DNA of 64,000 nt from Larkinella sp965227735 (GTDB lineage: Bacteria > Bacteroidota > Bacteroidia > Cytophagales > Spirosomataceae): the NCBI RefSeq assembly GCF_965227735.1, contig NZ_OZ245776.1, positions 7,254,001 to 7,318,000 on the forward strand, read 5' to 3'. Within the stretch, counting starts at the first letter, position 1. Each line of letters begins with the position of its first letter. Shown piece after piece: positions 33,971-43,213 of this stretch. The notes beneath the pieces were generated by a model. The model saw only the letters and a program-made list of their open reading frames with translations, did not search any database and was not told where the DNA came from. Position numbers and translations under genes: made by a program.

Positions 33971-34575
33971 GATCGGTCAAGAAATTTAAGTAGTGTATTG
34001 TGCTATGAATTGAACTCTGATTGTACGATATAAAGCCGCAATGTTTCGCCAGAAATCATCGATCCTGACGGATATTAAGGGGAGCAAGAAAAAGTACGGT
34101 GGGTAATGAGACGAAAGAGTGATAATGCGCTAATGGAGCGGTGGGTAATCCAGAGAACTGCTTCTGCCAAAACGGGCGAACAGGCGGTTTGAATTGTAGC
34201 CTATGGGAAACGGAATGGCAACTACTGAGCTCATGCGATTGGGTAAGTTTTCATTCTTTAACTTTTGGTAACATTAAAGGTTTGAAGAATTTTACCATTT
34301 TGAGTAATTTAAAATCAATCTATTTGTAAAGTATTGTGAAAATTTTTTTGCCGGTCTCTGTTTGTGTCTTATAAAAAAGATTAAAACGGCCGCTTCAATA
34401 GATTATTTAACTGAATTTTAGGTACTTAACAGGAAGTAAGGAAGAGATTCGGAATGAGTGTAATTCGTGAACATGAGTACTATTGACTGAGTGGTGTCAC
34501 ATAGCACAAAGTATACGTTTTCAAAAAAAAGGAGGTTTGGTCTATACGTTCGGAAAGTGAGTTCCCGTAAATATC
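33971..34575. other. AT-rich intergenic stretch without a credible gene
   Basis: About 600 bases, clearly richer in A/T than their surroundings, especially 34240-34450. A 62-codon plus-strand frame (34141-34329) has no recognisable protein character and is not called. The downstream part must hold the promoter for the minus-strand small membrane protein/wzi unit near 33980. No repeat or RNA structure stood out. Confidence 0.5.
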
Positions 34576-36393
34576 CTACTTTGGATCTGACAGCGCCTTC
34601 AGAAAGGCAATCACTGCCGCTTGTTCTGAGACCGTCAAATCAAGTTTTTCGGACGGTAAGGTTTGATTTTCGAGCCGGATGCCGAGTCCCCGGCCCCCGC
34701 CACGGTTGTAAAACTCTAGTACCTCTTCCAACGTTTGGTACGCACCGTTGTGCATATACGGGCTGGTTTGGGCGCTATTTCGCACCGTTGGCGTTTTAAA
34801 AGCAAACTTCAGCGGGTCGAGCCGGAAGAGGGCATAACGACCCGGATCCGGATCGATCTGATGGCGGTTGGGCTGCACTGGAACGCCGATGACCTCCGAT
34901 TCGGTTTGGGTGAAAACCGGCGGCACCGTTCCGTTGAAGAGCGGCAGAAAGTGGCAGGTTCCGCATTTGGCTTTGCCCATAAAAAGATTAAAACCGAGCC
35001 GTTCTTCAGCCGACAAAAGCGGTTTTCCGGTTCCGTGGGGCTGCTCCCGCATGGACTGGTCGAACCGGGAATTGAGACGAACAAGGGATCGCTCGAAGGC
35101 TGCCAGGGCATTCTGGATGTGAATGGGTTCAATTGAATCCCTCAGTGTCGGAAAAGCCCGCTGAAACCAAGTCCGATAGCGACTGTTTTGCTGCAACAAT
35201 TGGGCCGCGTGTTCCAGAGAACCGTGCATTTCGTCCACATTCTGAATGACTTCCGACGACTGATTTTCGAGCGTCGGGGCGCGTAGATCGTAGAACTGGG
35301 CATTTTGTAAAGCCGCATTCAACAAGGTGGGCGTGTTGCGCCGGACGAACCCGCGACCCGACAGGGTGGCATTTTTGGGCAACCCGTCGGTGAAGGCTTT
35401 ATCGGGCTGGTGGCAACTGGCGCACGACCGTTTCCCGCCCGACGACGGATCGTTGCCAGCGGACAAAATCGGGTCAGAAAACAACTTTTTACCCAGCAGC
35501 ACCTTGGCCGGATTGGTGCGCATAGCGACCGTCGGAGCGTAGAAATCCGGATTGAATGCGTTGGTATCGAACAACGTTTTGGCGTCTGTCCGCAACGCCC
35601 GAAGCTCGTTGAACGGTTGGATATTCTGCTGTTTCTGGAACGCCAGCATCTGTGTGGAAAGCGGATTGGCAACCTTAGTGATGAACAGAAACCGGTCGAA
35701 CGTGTTGAAGTCGGAAGCGCGGTTCAGGTGGGTTTCGGAGTCTTCCAGAAGCTGAATAAGGCGACGGAAACCGGGGGTATTTGTGCTGTAGAAGGATGCA
35801 TACGTTCTCAAACTCCTGAGCGACGCAGCGGCTTCGGGCAAGGCCGTCTGGCAGCGGGGTGTGTCGAAGCCGCTGATTCCAAGCGTGATGATTCGAAAGA
35901 TCTGGAGCCGCAGGGCATCGAAAACGTGGGCGTCCGTCAGTGCCGTATCGTTTCCAAAGTCCGCGTACCGCAGCAGTTCGCGCCGGAGTTTTTTGATTTC
36001 CCGAATCAGGTCCGACCGCCGGGTGGGATCAAATTCCGGAAAAAGCAATTCTTCGATGACCTGCAAACCGCCGGGTTCCGAAATCCGGTTGTCTTCGGCT
36101 TCAATTTCGGGCAGGGGCGGACCGTTGACCAGCCGTGTGGTAGCCGGAAAATAATACTCCGCGAAAGGTTCCAGCTTTTTGTAAGCCTGGCGGCAGGCCA
36201 GAAAGGCGGTTTTCAGTGAATCGGGAGAGGTACTGTGTTCGGCCAGGGGCAAAAACCGGGTTTCAATCAGCGTTCGGAATGCCGCCAGATCGTGGGAAAA
36301 CTGCTGTTTTACGCGTTCCGTTGCGTTTTTCTCAGGAAGTGCTGGCACATCCATTTGCTGGAGTACAACGACAAATAGCAGTGTCGCAGCCAA
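34576..36393 (-). CDS. Di-haem cytochrome c peroxidase (MauG family) with imelysin-like N-terminal region
   Basis: An exported di-haem protein. Two haem-binding sites, CASCH and CGTCH, are each followed by MauG/CcpA-family surroundings (RNTPTLLNAALQNAQFYD, TPTVRNSAQTSPYMHNGAY). The N-terminal 200 residues contain AFLACRQAYKKLEPFAEYYF and ISEPGGLQVIEELLF, an imelysin-like layout seen in Bacteroidota peroxidases. The frame runs to 36570 but would then read through an inverted repeat and into the PhoX-like gene. A TTG at 36393, just inside the repeat edge, gives a hydrophobic signal (AATLLFVVVLQQ). ATG at 36354 is a fallback. It follows the PhoX-like gene and is probably cotranscribed. Confidence 0.88.
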   Translation of the reverse strand: MAATLLFVVVLQQMDVPALPEKNATERVKQQFSHDLAAFRTLIETRFLPLAEHSTSPDSLKTAFLACRQAYKKLEPFAEYYFPATTRLVNGPPLPEIEAEDNRISEPGGLQVIEELLFPEFDPTRRSDLIREIKKLRRELLRYADFGNDTALTDAHVFDALRLQIFRIITLGISGFDTPRCQTALPEAAASLRSLRTYASFYSTNTPGFRRLIQLLEDSETHLNRASDFNTFDRFLFITKVANPLSTQMLAFQKQQNIQPFNELRALRTDAKTLFDTNAFNPDFYAPTVAMRTNPAKVLLGKKLFSDPILSAGNDPSSGGKRSCASCHQPDKAFTDGLPKNATLSGRGFVRRNTPTLLNAALQNAQFYDLRAPTLENQSSEVIQNVDEMHGSLEHAAQLLQQNSRYRTWFQRAFPTLRDSIEPIHIQNALAAFERSLVRLNSRFDQSMREQPHGTGKPLLSAEERLGFNLFMGKAKCGTCHFLPLFNGTVPPVFTQTESEVIGVPVQPNRHQIDPDPGRYALFRLDPLKFAFKTPTVRNSAQTSPYMHNGAYQTLEEVLEFYNRGGGRGLGIRLENQTLPSEKLDLTVSEQAAVIAFLKALSDPK

Positions 36394-36397
36394 AAAT

Positions 36398-36471
36398 AAA
36401 AGCCCCCACCCCCCTGAAGGGGGCCTAAAAATCGGTGAGTTCAGGCCCCCTTCAGGGGGGTGGGGGCTTTT
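36398..36471. repeat. Perfect 29-bp inverted repeat between PhoX-like and peroxidase genes
   Basis: Arms at 36398-36426 and 36443-36471 are perfect complements (AAAAGCCCCCACCCCCCTGA...), separated by 16 bases. On the minus strand it lies between the PhoX-like stop (36470-36472, sharing two bases with the arm) and the peroxidase start. A stem this strong could terminate or slow transcription, so the two genes may be expressed at different levels. Confidence 0.88.
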
Positions 36472-37957
36472 ACTTCGGAACACCGCGCACAATGACAATC
36501 TGACCGCCTTCGCCCATATTCCCAATCGCATTGTCGTAGATATTGACGTTTTTGGTGATCGCGCTGCCATCCGCGTTGATGAATTTGGTGTCGCGCCAGG
36601 TGTGCGGTTGCAGGTTGATCAGGAACGTGTTCGGAACGCCCACCACGTCCGAAATGTCGGTCATCGCGCCGTATTCCCAGGTGCTGATGCCCTGATGACC
36701 AATGATGTTGTAGATGCGCTGAAAGTCGCCATCGTTTCGGCGGTGGTTCATTTCCAGGAACGGTTTGAGCTGTCTGGTGGTAATGCTATATTGCCAGATA
36801 CGTCCGTCGTGGTCGGGCGTCGAAATCGGCGCGTCGCCATCTTCCCCGATGTACACAAAATTCTCGGTGACGCAGATGTTGTCCGGATTGATCAGGCTTT
36901 TGCCCGGATTAGAATACCCCTCGGCCACAAACGACAGTTGCCCTTTCAGCGGGTTGGTGGCGTCCAGTTCCAGGCGGTAAATGCGGCCCCACTGCACCCG
37001 GTCGCTGGCATGCGAACCCGTGACGGCAAAATACAGTTCACGCCCGTTTGCCGCGCTGCCTTTCCGGTAGTCGATGTCTTCGACCCGCGCAAACTGAATG
37101 GCATTTTTTTCCAGTTGCTGCGCGGCAATCTGGACACCCGTGGCGGTTTTTGCATTGTCGATTTCCACAAATTCGACCTCATACCGCTGGTCGGCCTGCA
37201 TGTTTTTCTCGATGGGGTCCTGGTTGGTTCGTCGGAGTGTGTAGAGCTTTCCGTTCTGGAGGTCGCCGGGCGTCGTAGAAACGTACATCGTCACCTGCCC
37301 ATTGCCTTCATCTTCCGTCATCAGCACCACGGTTTTGTTGGGATACGAGCCTTTCGGTAGCGGAAGCGCATTTTCGAACGACGCTTTTCCCAGGGCCGGG
37401 AGCGTCCGGTTGCCGTTCTTTTTATCAGCCGCGCCCAGCGGGTCGATGGCGTGAACCCGACCTTCTGCGTCGCTCTCGCCAGCGGTCAGGTAGAGCGGAC
37501 CAAAACCGTGTTCGGCCGGGGTGGCCAGCGTGGCCGAACAAAGCCGCCAGATTCCGCCTTCGGCATCGACAAGGTATTCACCTTTGACCGGTTTGAAGGT
37601 TTTATCCAGATAAACCCGGGAGACCGAGCGGATCATCTCGTGGTTGGTGATCAGTACATAGCCGTCACCTGCCGGATTTTTCAATAAACCGGCTCCATCG
37701 GGTTGTCCGGCAAATATGAAATCGGGGGATTGTTCCAGTTTATCGGAACTACTGATGAGGGGCAGAATTTCCAGACTTTCAAAACCGGGCAGGGCCTTGA
37801 CCAGCGGGGGGGCAGCCGAATGGGCTTTCAGTTCCACCTCCGTTTTGGTAGTCGGCGTGGTTCCGGTTTTTTCTTCTTTCTGACACCCTGCCCATCCAGG
37901 TGCTGAAAGGAAGATAACGATTTGGATGAAAGAGCGAAACAGAGTTAACCTTGACAT
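36470..37957 (-). CDS. PhoX-like (DUF839) lipoprotein
   Basis: A 495-aa protein with a lipobox at Cys25 (GWAGC) and a beta-propeller of the alkaline phosphatase PhoX/DUF839 type: GYVLITNHE near 95, FARVEDIDYRKG near 285, WGRIYRLELDATNPLKGQLS near 320 and NPDNICVTENFVYIGEDGDA near 350. True PhoX is a calcium/iron phosphatase; Bacteroidota lipoprotein members are less studied, so phosphatase activity is only possible. It is first of a two-gene unit with the di-haem peroxidase. Confidence 0.85.
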   Translation of the reverse strand: MSRLTLFRSFIQIVIFLSAPGWAGCQKEEKTGTTPTTKTEVELKAHSAAPPLVKALPGFESLEILPLISSSDKLEQSPDFIFAGQPDGAGLLKNPAGDGYVLITNHEMIRSVSRVYLDKTFKPVKGEYLVDAEGGIWRLCSATLATPAEHGFGPLYLTAGESDAEGRVHAIDPLGAADKKNGNRTLPALGKASFENALPLPKGSYPNKTVVLMTEDEGNGQVTMYVSTTPGDLQNGKLYTLRRTNQDPIEKNMQADQRYEVEFVEIDNAKTATGVQIAAQQLEKNAIQFARVEDIDYRKGSAANGRELYFAVTGSHASDRVQWGRIYRLELDATNPLKGQLSFVAEGYSNPGKSLINPDNICVTENFVYIGEDGDAPISTPDHDGRIWQYSITTRQLKPFLEMNHRRNDGDFQRIYNIIGHQGISTWEYGAMTDISDVVGVPNTFLINLQPHTWRDTKFINADGSAITKNVNIYDNAIGNMGEGGQIVIVRGVPK

Positions 37958-38032
37958 GGAATGGGGGTGTTTAGCAAATATACTTAATTTTTATTTTGCC
38001 CCGCACCGTTACTCCGGGCTTCCGATTCCGTC

Positions 38033-39166
38033 TTGATTAAAACCCTGAATGAGCAGCCTGTGAATCATCCTGAATTATTCTACCAATCGGCCCTGACGTC
38101 CGTACCGGGTGTGGGCGACGTATTGATTCGTCAACTGATGAGCTATTGCGGCTCGGCTTCCGAAGTTTTTCGGTCGCCCCTGTCGAAATTGCGAAAAACA
38201 CCCGGCGTGGGCGAGGTGATTGCCCGCGCTATTTTGCACCAGGACGTGTTGCGGGAAGCCGAACAAACGCAGCAGCGGTGTGAAAAGCTGGGGATTCAGC
38301 AGTTGTTTTATACCGACAAAGCGTATCCGGCCCGTTTGAAAGCCCTCTACGATTCTCCGGCGATGCTGTATTTTCAGGGCACCGCCGACCTGAACGCTGC
38401 CCGCACCCTCGGCATTGTCGGAACACGGCAGGCCACAGATTACGGACGGCGAATCACGGAAGAACTGATTCAGGCGGTGCAACCCTACCAGTCGCTGGTG
38501 ATTAGTGGCCTGGCCTACGGCATCGACATTGCCGCCCACCGGGCCAGTTTGATCAACAGCCTGCCAACAGTGGGTGTCATGGCTAGCGGGGTCGATATCG
38601 TCTATCCGTATGTTCACAAGAAAACCGCGCAGGAGATGGTGCTGCTCGGTGGTTTGCTGACTGAAAACCGCCCTGGTGTCAAGCCCGACGCCCGCTTGTT
38701 TCCGGCCCGAAACCGCATCATTGCGGGCTTGAGTGATGCCATAATTATTGTAGAAGCGGCCACCAAAGGTGGGGCTTTGATTACTGCGGAATATGCCAAC
38801 AACTACCACCGGGAGGTTTTTGCCGTCCCCGGCCATCTGAATCAGACGTTTTCTCAGGGTTGCAACAAGCTGATTCGGGAAAACAAAGCCCAGATTTATA
38901 CCAGACCGGAGGATGTGATTGAAGCCCTGAACTGGGATCAGCCGGTGAGCAAAACCGCCCCGACCGACAAAACCGCCCTGGCGCTGGAATTTACGGAAGA
39001 AGAAAGTCAGATTCTGGCACTCTTTCGTCAAAAGCCCGACTGGCACATCGATGAGCTTAGTTGGCGAACGCAGATTCACATCGGTAAACTGGCGTCATTG
39101 CTGCTGAACCTGGAATTTAGAGGCATGGTCAGGACGCTGCCGGGGAAGAAATACCAGTTGAATTAA
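38033..39166 (+). CDS. dprA: DNA-processing protein DprA
   Basis: A 377-aa protein. The N-terminal helix-hairpin-helix region (TSVPGVGDVLIRQLM) is followed by the DprA Rossmann fold: VGTRQATDYGRRITEELI, SGLAYGIDIAAHRASL, GGLLTENRPG, RNRIIAGLSDAIIIVEA and KGGALITAEYAN. A C-terminal winged-helix (DELSWRTQIHIGKLASLLLN) completes it. DprA loads RecA on incoming single-stranded DNA during transformation. Both candidate starts are non-ATG: TTG at 38033 and GTG at 38060; the latter gives a more usual N-terminus. The stop abuts a long hairpin. Confidence 0.95.
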   Translation: MIKTLNEQPVNHPELFYQSALTSVPGVGDVLIRQLMSYCGSASEVFRSPLSKLRKTPGVGEVIARAILHQDVLREAEQTQQRCEKLGIQQLFYTDKAYPARLKALYDSPAMLYFQGTADLNAARTLGIVGTRQATDYGRRITEELIQAVQPYQSLVISGLAYGIDIAAHRASLINSLPTVGVMASGVDIVYPYVHKKTAQEMVLLGGLLTENRPGVKPDARLFPARNRIIAGLSDAIIIVEAATKGGALITAEYANNYHREVFAVPGHLNQTFSQGCNKLIRENKAQIYTRPEDVIEALNWDQPVSKTAPTDKTALALEFTEEESQILALFRQKPDWHIDELSWRTQIHIGKLASLLLNLEFRGMVRTLPGKKYQLN

Positions 39167-39263
39167 GGAATTTCAAATGTAAAATGATGAATGCTAAATG
39201 TAAAAAGAGTTTCCAATCCGAAACTTTTACATTTAGCATTCATCATTTTACATTTGAAATTCC
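39167..39263. repeat. Long AT-rich inverted repeat between convergent dprA and DUF4394 genes
   Basis: The arms are about 40 bases and essentially perfect, starting GGAATTTCAAATGTAAAATG directly after the dprA TAA. They contain the repeated words AAATGTAAAA and ATGAATGCT; the loop is about 15 bases. The right arm ends four bases before the stop of the DUF4394 gene, so the element fills the entire space between two convergent genes. Confidence 0.88.
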
Positions 39264-39267
39264 CAAT

Positions 39268-40851
39268 TTAAAACCCTAGTCCAATGGCAAATCCCCGCAC
39301 CGTGGTCGGGAATGTTCCCAGGTTGGTGAGTGCGCCGTTGTTCAGATTGATGTTGTACAGGTTTGTGGAACTACCCGCTGTCAACAGCGCATAGGCTTTG
39401 TCGCTCCGCCCGCCGATGTCAAATCCGTTGGTTGCCGTGATATCGATGCCCAGTGGACTTCCACCCACCAGCGTGCCGTCATTCGGCGGAATCTGGCGGT
39501 ACAAGCGGTTGGAGAAGTCGTCGAGGTCATACAGAACCGTTGTCGTTGCACCCTGAACGTTGTTCGAATAGGCAGCCGCCCGAACCGAAGGCCGGTCAAC
39601 CGCCGTGGGGCCATAATTGAGCGGTTTGTCGACACTAACGTTCCCATTTGTCGGATCAATCCGCAGGTTTTGACCCGAGTTGCTGATGACCCGAATCCGG
39701 TCGACCGTCGGGTTGAAATCAAAACCGTAGTCACTGCCCGTCAGCATGGGCGTAAACGCGCCGGAACCCACCACCGTGAGCTGGGCGTTGTTGGTACCGG
39801 CCGGATACGAAATGGTATAAATGCGGCTGGAATTTCCCAGGGCGTAGAGTTGACCCGTTGCCGGACGCATGTCGATACCGCGAATCGTTTCACCCGGTTG
39901 TAGTCCGGTAATGTTACGCTGAACCGGTCGAATGTCGAAGGGATCGAAAATCAGCAGGTCGTTGCCACTGACGGCGTAGGCGACGGCATCCGTCGGAATG
40001 GCCAGCCCGATGTAGGTTCCGGAACCCAGATCGCCCAGCTTCTGAATGGCACCCGTGGTCAGGTTTACGTTGCCCAATTCGGCTTTGCCACCCACCCAGT
40101 AGGCCAGCAGGGCATGGCTGTTGTCGGACGAAATGTCAAAACCGGCACTGCCCGTAATGTCTTTTCCCAGGGGGCCGACGTTGACGAGTGTTCCGTTGTT
40201 GGGCGGAATCTGGGAGTAGAGACGATCCGAAACCGGGTCGATGTCATACAAAACCGTGCTGCTCGACACGCCTTTGCTGTTGGTGTAGGCCACCGCTGAA
40301 ATTGCCGGATTGGTTCCGCCATTGATGTTTCCATCCTGCCCACCGGTTTGAAGCATGCCGGTGTTGGGATTGAGCCGGAGGTTTTGGCCGGTGCTGGTCA
40401 CCAGCCGGATCAGGTCGACCGTCGGGTTGAAGTCAAAAGCGACCGAAGCCCCGTCGGCGATGGCGGGTGAGAAAGGGTCCACACTTACCGAACGCGCTAC
40501 CCCCGTTTCCTGGTTGATGACGTAAACCCGGCTGGTGCTGCCCAGTCCGTAGAGTTGCCCCGTTGCCGGGCGGAAGTCGATGGCCAGGATTTTTTCGTTT
40601 TCTTTCAGGCCCGTAATCTCGGTATTCGACAGGTTTGCCATCGGGTTCGAAACGGTCTTCTTGTTCAACCGGTTGTTGTCCGTTAAAGCAAAAAATGAAA
40701 CCTCCGTCGCGCTTTCACGGGCACTGTTGTGTTTCGTAACATCGGGGCTCAGGGCGCTTTCGGGTGACGTACATGCGTTCAGACCCACCATCAGGCCCAG
40801 TACCCACGCGCCTGCCGGTAGGCGAAATCCTCCTTTTTTAGTCGTACTCAT
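39268..40851 (-). CDS. DUF4394 lipoprotein with two repeat halves
   Basis: A 527-aa lipoprotein (lipobox GLNAC, Cys27) with two consecutive DUF4394 domains. Each contains a block such as ILAIDFRPATGQLYGLGSTS / IRGIDMRPATGQLYALGNSS, then FDFNPTVDLIRLVTSTGQNL / FDFNPTVDRIRVISNSGQNL, and a later LYDIDPVSDRLYSQIPPNNG / LYDLDDFSNRLYRQIPPNDG. It is probably a surface beta-propeller. Function is unknown. It forms a single-gene unit, convergent with dprA. Confidence 0.88.
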   Translation of the reverse strand: MSTTKKGGFRLPAGAWVLGLMVGLNACTSPESALSPDVTKHNSARESATEVSFFALTDNNRLNKKTVSNPMANLSNTEITGLKENEKILAIDFRPATGQLYGLGSTSRVYVINQETGVARSVSVDPFSPAIADGASVAFDFNPTVDLIRLVTSTGQNLRLNPNTGMLQTGGQDGNINGGTNPAISAVAYTNSKGVSSSTVLYDIDPVSDRLYSQIPPNNGTLVNVGPLGKDITGSAGFDISSDNSHALLAYWVGGKAELGNVNLTTGAIQKLGDLGSGTYIGLAIPTDAVAYAVSGNDLLIFDPFDIRPVQRNITGLQPGETIRGIDMRPATGQLYALGNSSRIYTISYPAGTNNAQLTVVGSGAFTPMLTGSDYGFDFNPTVDRIRVISNSGQNLRIDPTNGNVSVDKPLNYGPTAVDRPSVRAAAYSNNVQGATTTVLYDLDDFSNRLYRQIPPNDGTLVGGSPLGIDITATNGFDIGGRSDKAYALLTAGSSTNLYNINLNNGALTNLGTFPTTVRGFAIGLGF

Positions 40852-41049
40852 GTTTCAAATTGTTTTAGAAAGGTTGAATGGAATGATAGGATATTGACAG
40901 TCATACGAATGAAGGCGGGTATTTAGATTTCCAACCCGTAAGAATGTTACGATATGGCCCCGGCGTAAAAAGGTGAATCGCTGATAATGAGTAGATTATC
41001 AGGATAGTAGTGAAGAAAGATAATACTGCGGTAAAGTTAAAACCAGGGA

Positions 41050-42522
41050 TTACCAGCTCTTTTTAACAGACAGAAACATGCCCTTTTGAGCCGGATATAA
41101 CGCGCCCTGATCCAGGGCGAAAGAGGCTGACAGGAAGGTGTTGGAAAGCGGTGGGAGGGGAACCTGAGCCGCCAGCAAGGCTGAGAACTGCTCAAAACGG
41201 GGAGAATACGGCAGATTGTAGGTGCCGTAGTTGCGGCTGAACGACGCCCGGGCATTGAGTTGTACGCGATAAAGAATTCCCTCCAGGCCGAGATACCAGA
41301 CATTGACCCGGTTATTGGGGAAGAAACCGCCCCCGGTATATTGCTGCACCCGGGCGGTGTAGTCGGCTCGGGGGGCAATGAAGGGCGTGCCGATGGTTCG
41401 GCCAAAATACGACCAGCCTTCCCGGTACTGACCGTGGTTAAAATAATTGTCGGCGCCCTGATACTGAGCCGTCTGGTCGAAAACCGGCCCACTCTGGCTG
41501 GTCATCGGCAGCCACTCCACCACGGCCGCATTCCACCGGAACCGGGGGTTGGGTGTGGCGGTTTTGTTCCGGAAACGGAGGCCCCACAAGCCGTCGGGAA
41601 AGTTGAGGTAAACGATGCCGCTGACGTCTTCATAAAAATGCTGGTAGTAGAACAAGGTGATTAACCGGGAGGTCGTCCATTCCAGGGCGTAGTCGATGGA
41701 ACCCAGGTGATTGCCGACCCGGTTTTCGCCATCGAAGGCGGTTTGCTGGCTGGTGGTGAGTTCTTTGGGATACAACCCAAAAATGAGTCCCGTATAATCC
41801 CGGAATGAGGAGGGCAGCTTGCCATTCACTGCAAATGAAGTGCCTTTCAGGTAATCGGCGTGACCACCCCACTGCACCTGATGATTCATGCCCACGTAAA
41901 ACTTCACCTTCCAGTGCGGTTTTCCGAAGCGACCGTAGAGGTATTTCTGGTGCAGATACGCACCCTTGATGTAAGGCGCATTGAACCAGCCGTGGGCATA
42001 GCCCAGCCGGAAAGCCACCAGTTTTTTCAGAAAACCGATTGGCACGAAGCCGGGCGTGTGGAACTGCACTTTCGGAATGGGCAGCGCATTGGCCGACCAG
42101 GCGACAAAACCGGACGTCAGCGTGGTGTCACCGAGGCCGTATTGCTCGCGCCGTCGGCCCGCCCAGAGTTCAAATTTCCCCAGCCGAACCTTGACATACA
42201 GTTCAGGGAGAATAAACTGACTGCTTTGGCCCACATTGACAGCCGCGTAGCCGCCAACGCCCCAATCAAACCGGTGGTGGTTCGTATAAACCGTATCGGT
42301 GCGGTAATCACGACTCATCTGTCCCCGCAAGGTTGCAAACGGGCCTTGCAGCGGCACGATGCCGTATTGGTTGGTGCGGAGCCAGAAGGGGGGTTGGCGG
42401 GCCGTTGCGCCCATACCCCCAAGTTCGAGGTCGGCCCGAACCGGGCTGGAAAGCCGGGTTTCCTGTGCCAGGGCCGACGTGGCCAGCAGCCAGCCGAATG
42501 CCAAACAAACGAGCCGTCTCAT
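41050..42522 (-). CDS. Capsule assembly Wzi family outer membrane protein (copy 2)
   Basis: A 490-aa protein with a signal peptide (MRRLVCLAFGWLLATSALAQ) and the same blocks as copy 1: GGMGATARQPPFWLRTNQYG, FELWAGRRREQYGLGDTTL, YFNHGQYREGWSYFGRTIGT, and a short strand at the C-terminus. It is probably the outer-membrane lectin-like partner of surface polysaccharide. The two copies lie 7 kb apart on the same strand but are well diverged, so an old duplication is likely. Its start lies 12 bases after the pyrE stop. Confidence 0.88.
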   Translation of the reverse strand: MRRLVCLAFGWLLATSALAQETRLSSPVRADLELGGMGATARQPPFWLRTNQYGIVPLQGPFATLRGQMSRDYRTDTVYTNHHRFDWGVGGYAAVNVGQSSQFILPELYVKVRLGKFELWAGRRREQYGLGDTTLTSGFVAWSANALPIPKVQFHTPGFVPIGFLKKLVAFRLGYAHGWFNAPYIKGAYLHQKYLYGRFGKPHWKVKFYVGMNHQVQWGGHADYLKGTSFAVNGKLPSSFRDYTGLIFGLYPKELTTSQQTAFDGENRVGNHLGSIDYALEWTTSRLITLFYYQHFYEDVSGIVYLNFPDGLWGLRFRNKTATPNPRFRWNAAVVEWLPMTSQSGPVFDQTAQYQGADNYFNHGQYREGWSYFGRTIGTPFIAPRADYTARVQQYTGGGFFPNNRVNVWYLGLEGILYRVQLNARASFSRNYGTYNLPYSPRFEQFSALLAAQVPLPPLSNTFLSASFALDQGALYPAQKGMFLSVKKSW

Positions 42523-42534
42523 CGGCGGTTCAGA

Positions 42535-43161
42535 CTAACGGTTCCATTCCGCCGGATTTTGCCGCCAGGCCGCGAGGGAGTCCATGGCGTCGGCCGAAAT
42601 GTAGTTCAGATCCCGGGCTTCACCCACCAGCGTTTCGTAGTCGCTCAGGCAGACCAGTTTGACGTCTTTGTCCGCAAAATTTTGACTGGCTACCGGAAAA
42701 CCGTAGGTAAAAATGGCCGCCATGCCCAGCACTCCGGCCCCGGCTTGCCGCAGCACATCCACCACTTTGAGCGAACTGCCACCGGTCGAAATCAAGTCTT
42801 CAATCACGACAATGCGTTGTCCCTCTTCCAGCCGTCCCTCGATCTGGTTGCCCATGCCATGTTTTTTTGGTTCCGGCCGAACATACAGAAAGGGCAGGTT
42901 CAGCGCATCGGCGACCAGCGCTCCCTGGGCAATACCAGCCGTGGCAACGCCAGCAATGGCTTGAACATCAGGAAATTCTTTGAGGATTGTATCGGCTAAC
43001 GCGGTACGGATATACGTCCGGGCTTCCGGGTATGACAACGTGATGCGGTTGTCACAATAAATCGGTGATTTCCAGCCTGAACTCCACGTAAAAGGCTCCT
43101 CCGGCCGGAGTCGAACCGCTTTCACTTCCAGTAGCAATCGGGCAACTTTTGCTGCAATCAT
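42535..43161 (-). CDS. pyrE: Orotate phosphoribosyltransferase
   Basis: A 208-aa type I phosphoribosyltransferase with the PRPP loop IVVIEDLISTGGSS, the orotate-site block FTWSSGWKSPIYCDNR and AGVATAGIAQGALVAD. It converts orotate and PRPP to OMP in pyrimidine synthesis. The ATG at 43161 (MIAAKVARLLLEV) is preferred. An in-frame ATG at 43197 adds 12 residues encoded by a small inverted repeat. It lies between the CNNM-type and Wzi-like genes on one strand. Confidence 0.97.
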   Translation of the reverse strand: MIAAKVARLLLEVKAVRLRPEEPFTWSSGWKSPIYCDNRITLSYPEARTYIRTALADTILKEFPDVQAIAGVATAGIAQGALVADALNLPFLYVRPEPKKHGMGNQIEGRLEEGQRIVVIEDLISTGGSSLKVVDVLRQAGAGVLGMAAIFTYGFPVASQNFADKDVKLVCLSDYETLVGEARDLNYISADAMDSLAAWRQNPAEWNR

Positions 43162-43170
43162 AGGTGCTTT

Positions 43171-43213
43171 AAATGATGACGATTGACCATCGTCCATCGT
43201 CAGTGGTCATTTT
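43171..43213. repeat. Small inverted repeat between CNNM-type gene and pyrE
   Basis: AAATGATGACGATTGAC on the left and GTCAGTGGTCATTTT on the right form an imperfect stem, with a nested GACGAT...ATCGTC. It fills the gap between the CNNM-type stop (43212-43214) and the pyrE start (43161), much as the larger elements do. Confidence 0.55.

Noticed and set aside
34141..34329. 62-codon plus-strand frame in the AT-rich gap
   Set aside because: No motif, signal or neighbour support; the composition is that of random AT-rich sequence.
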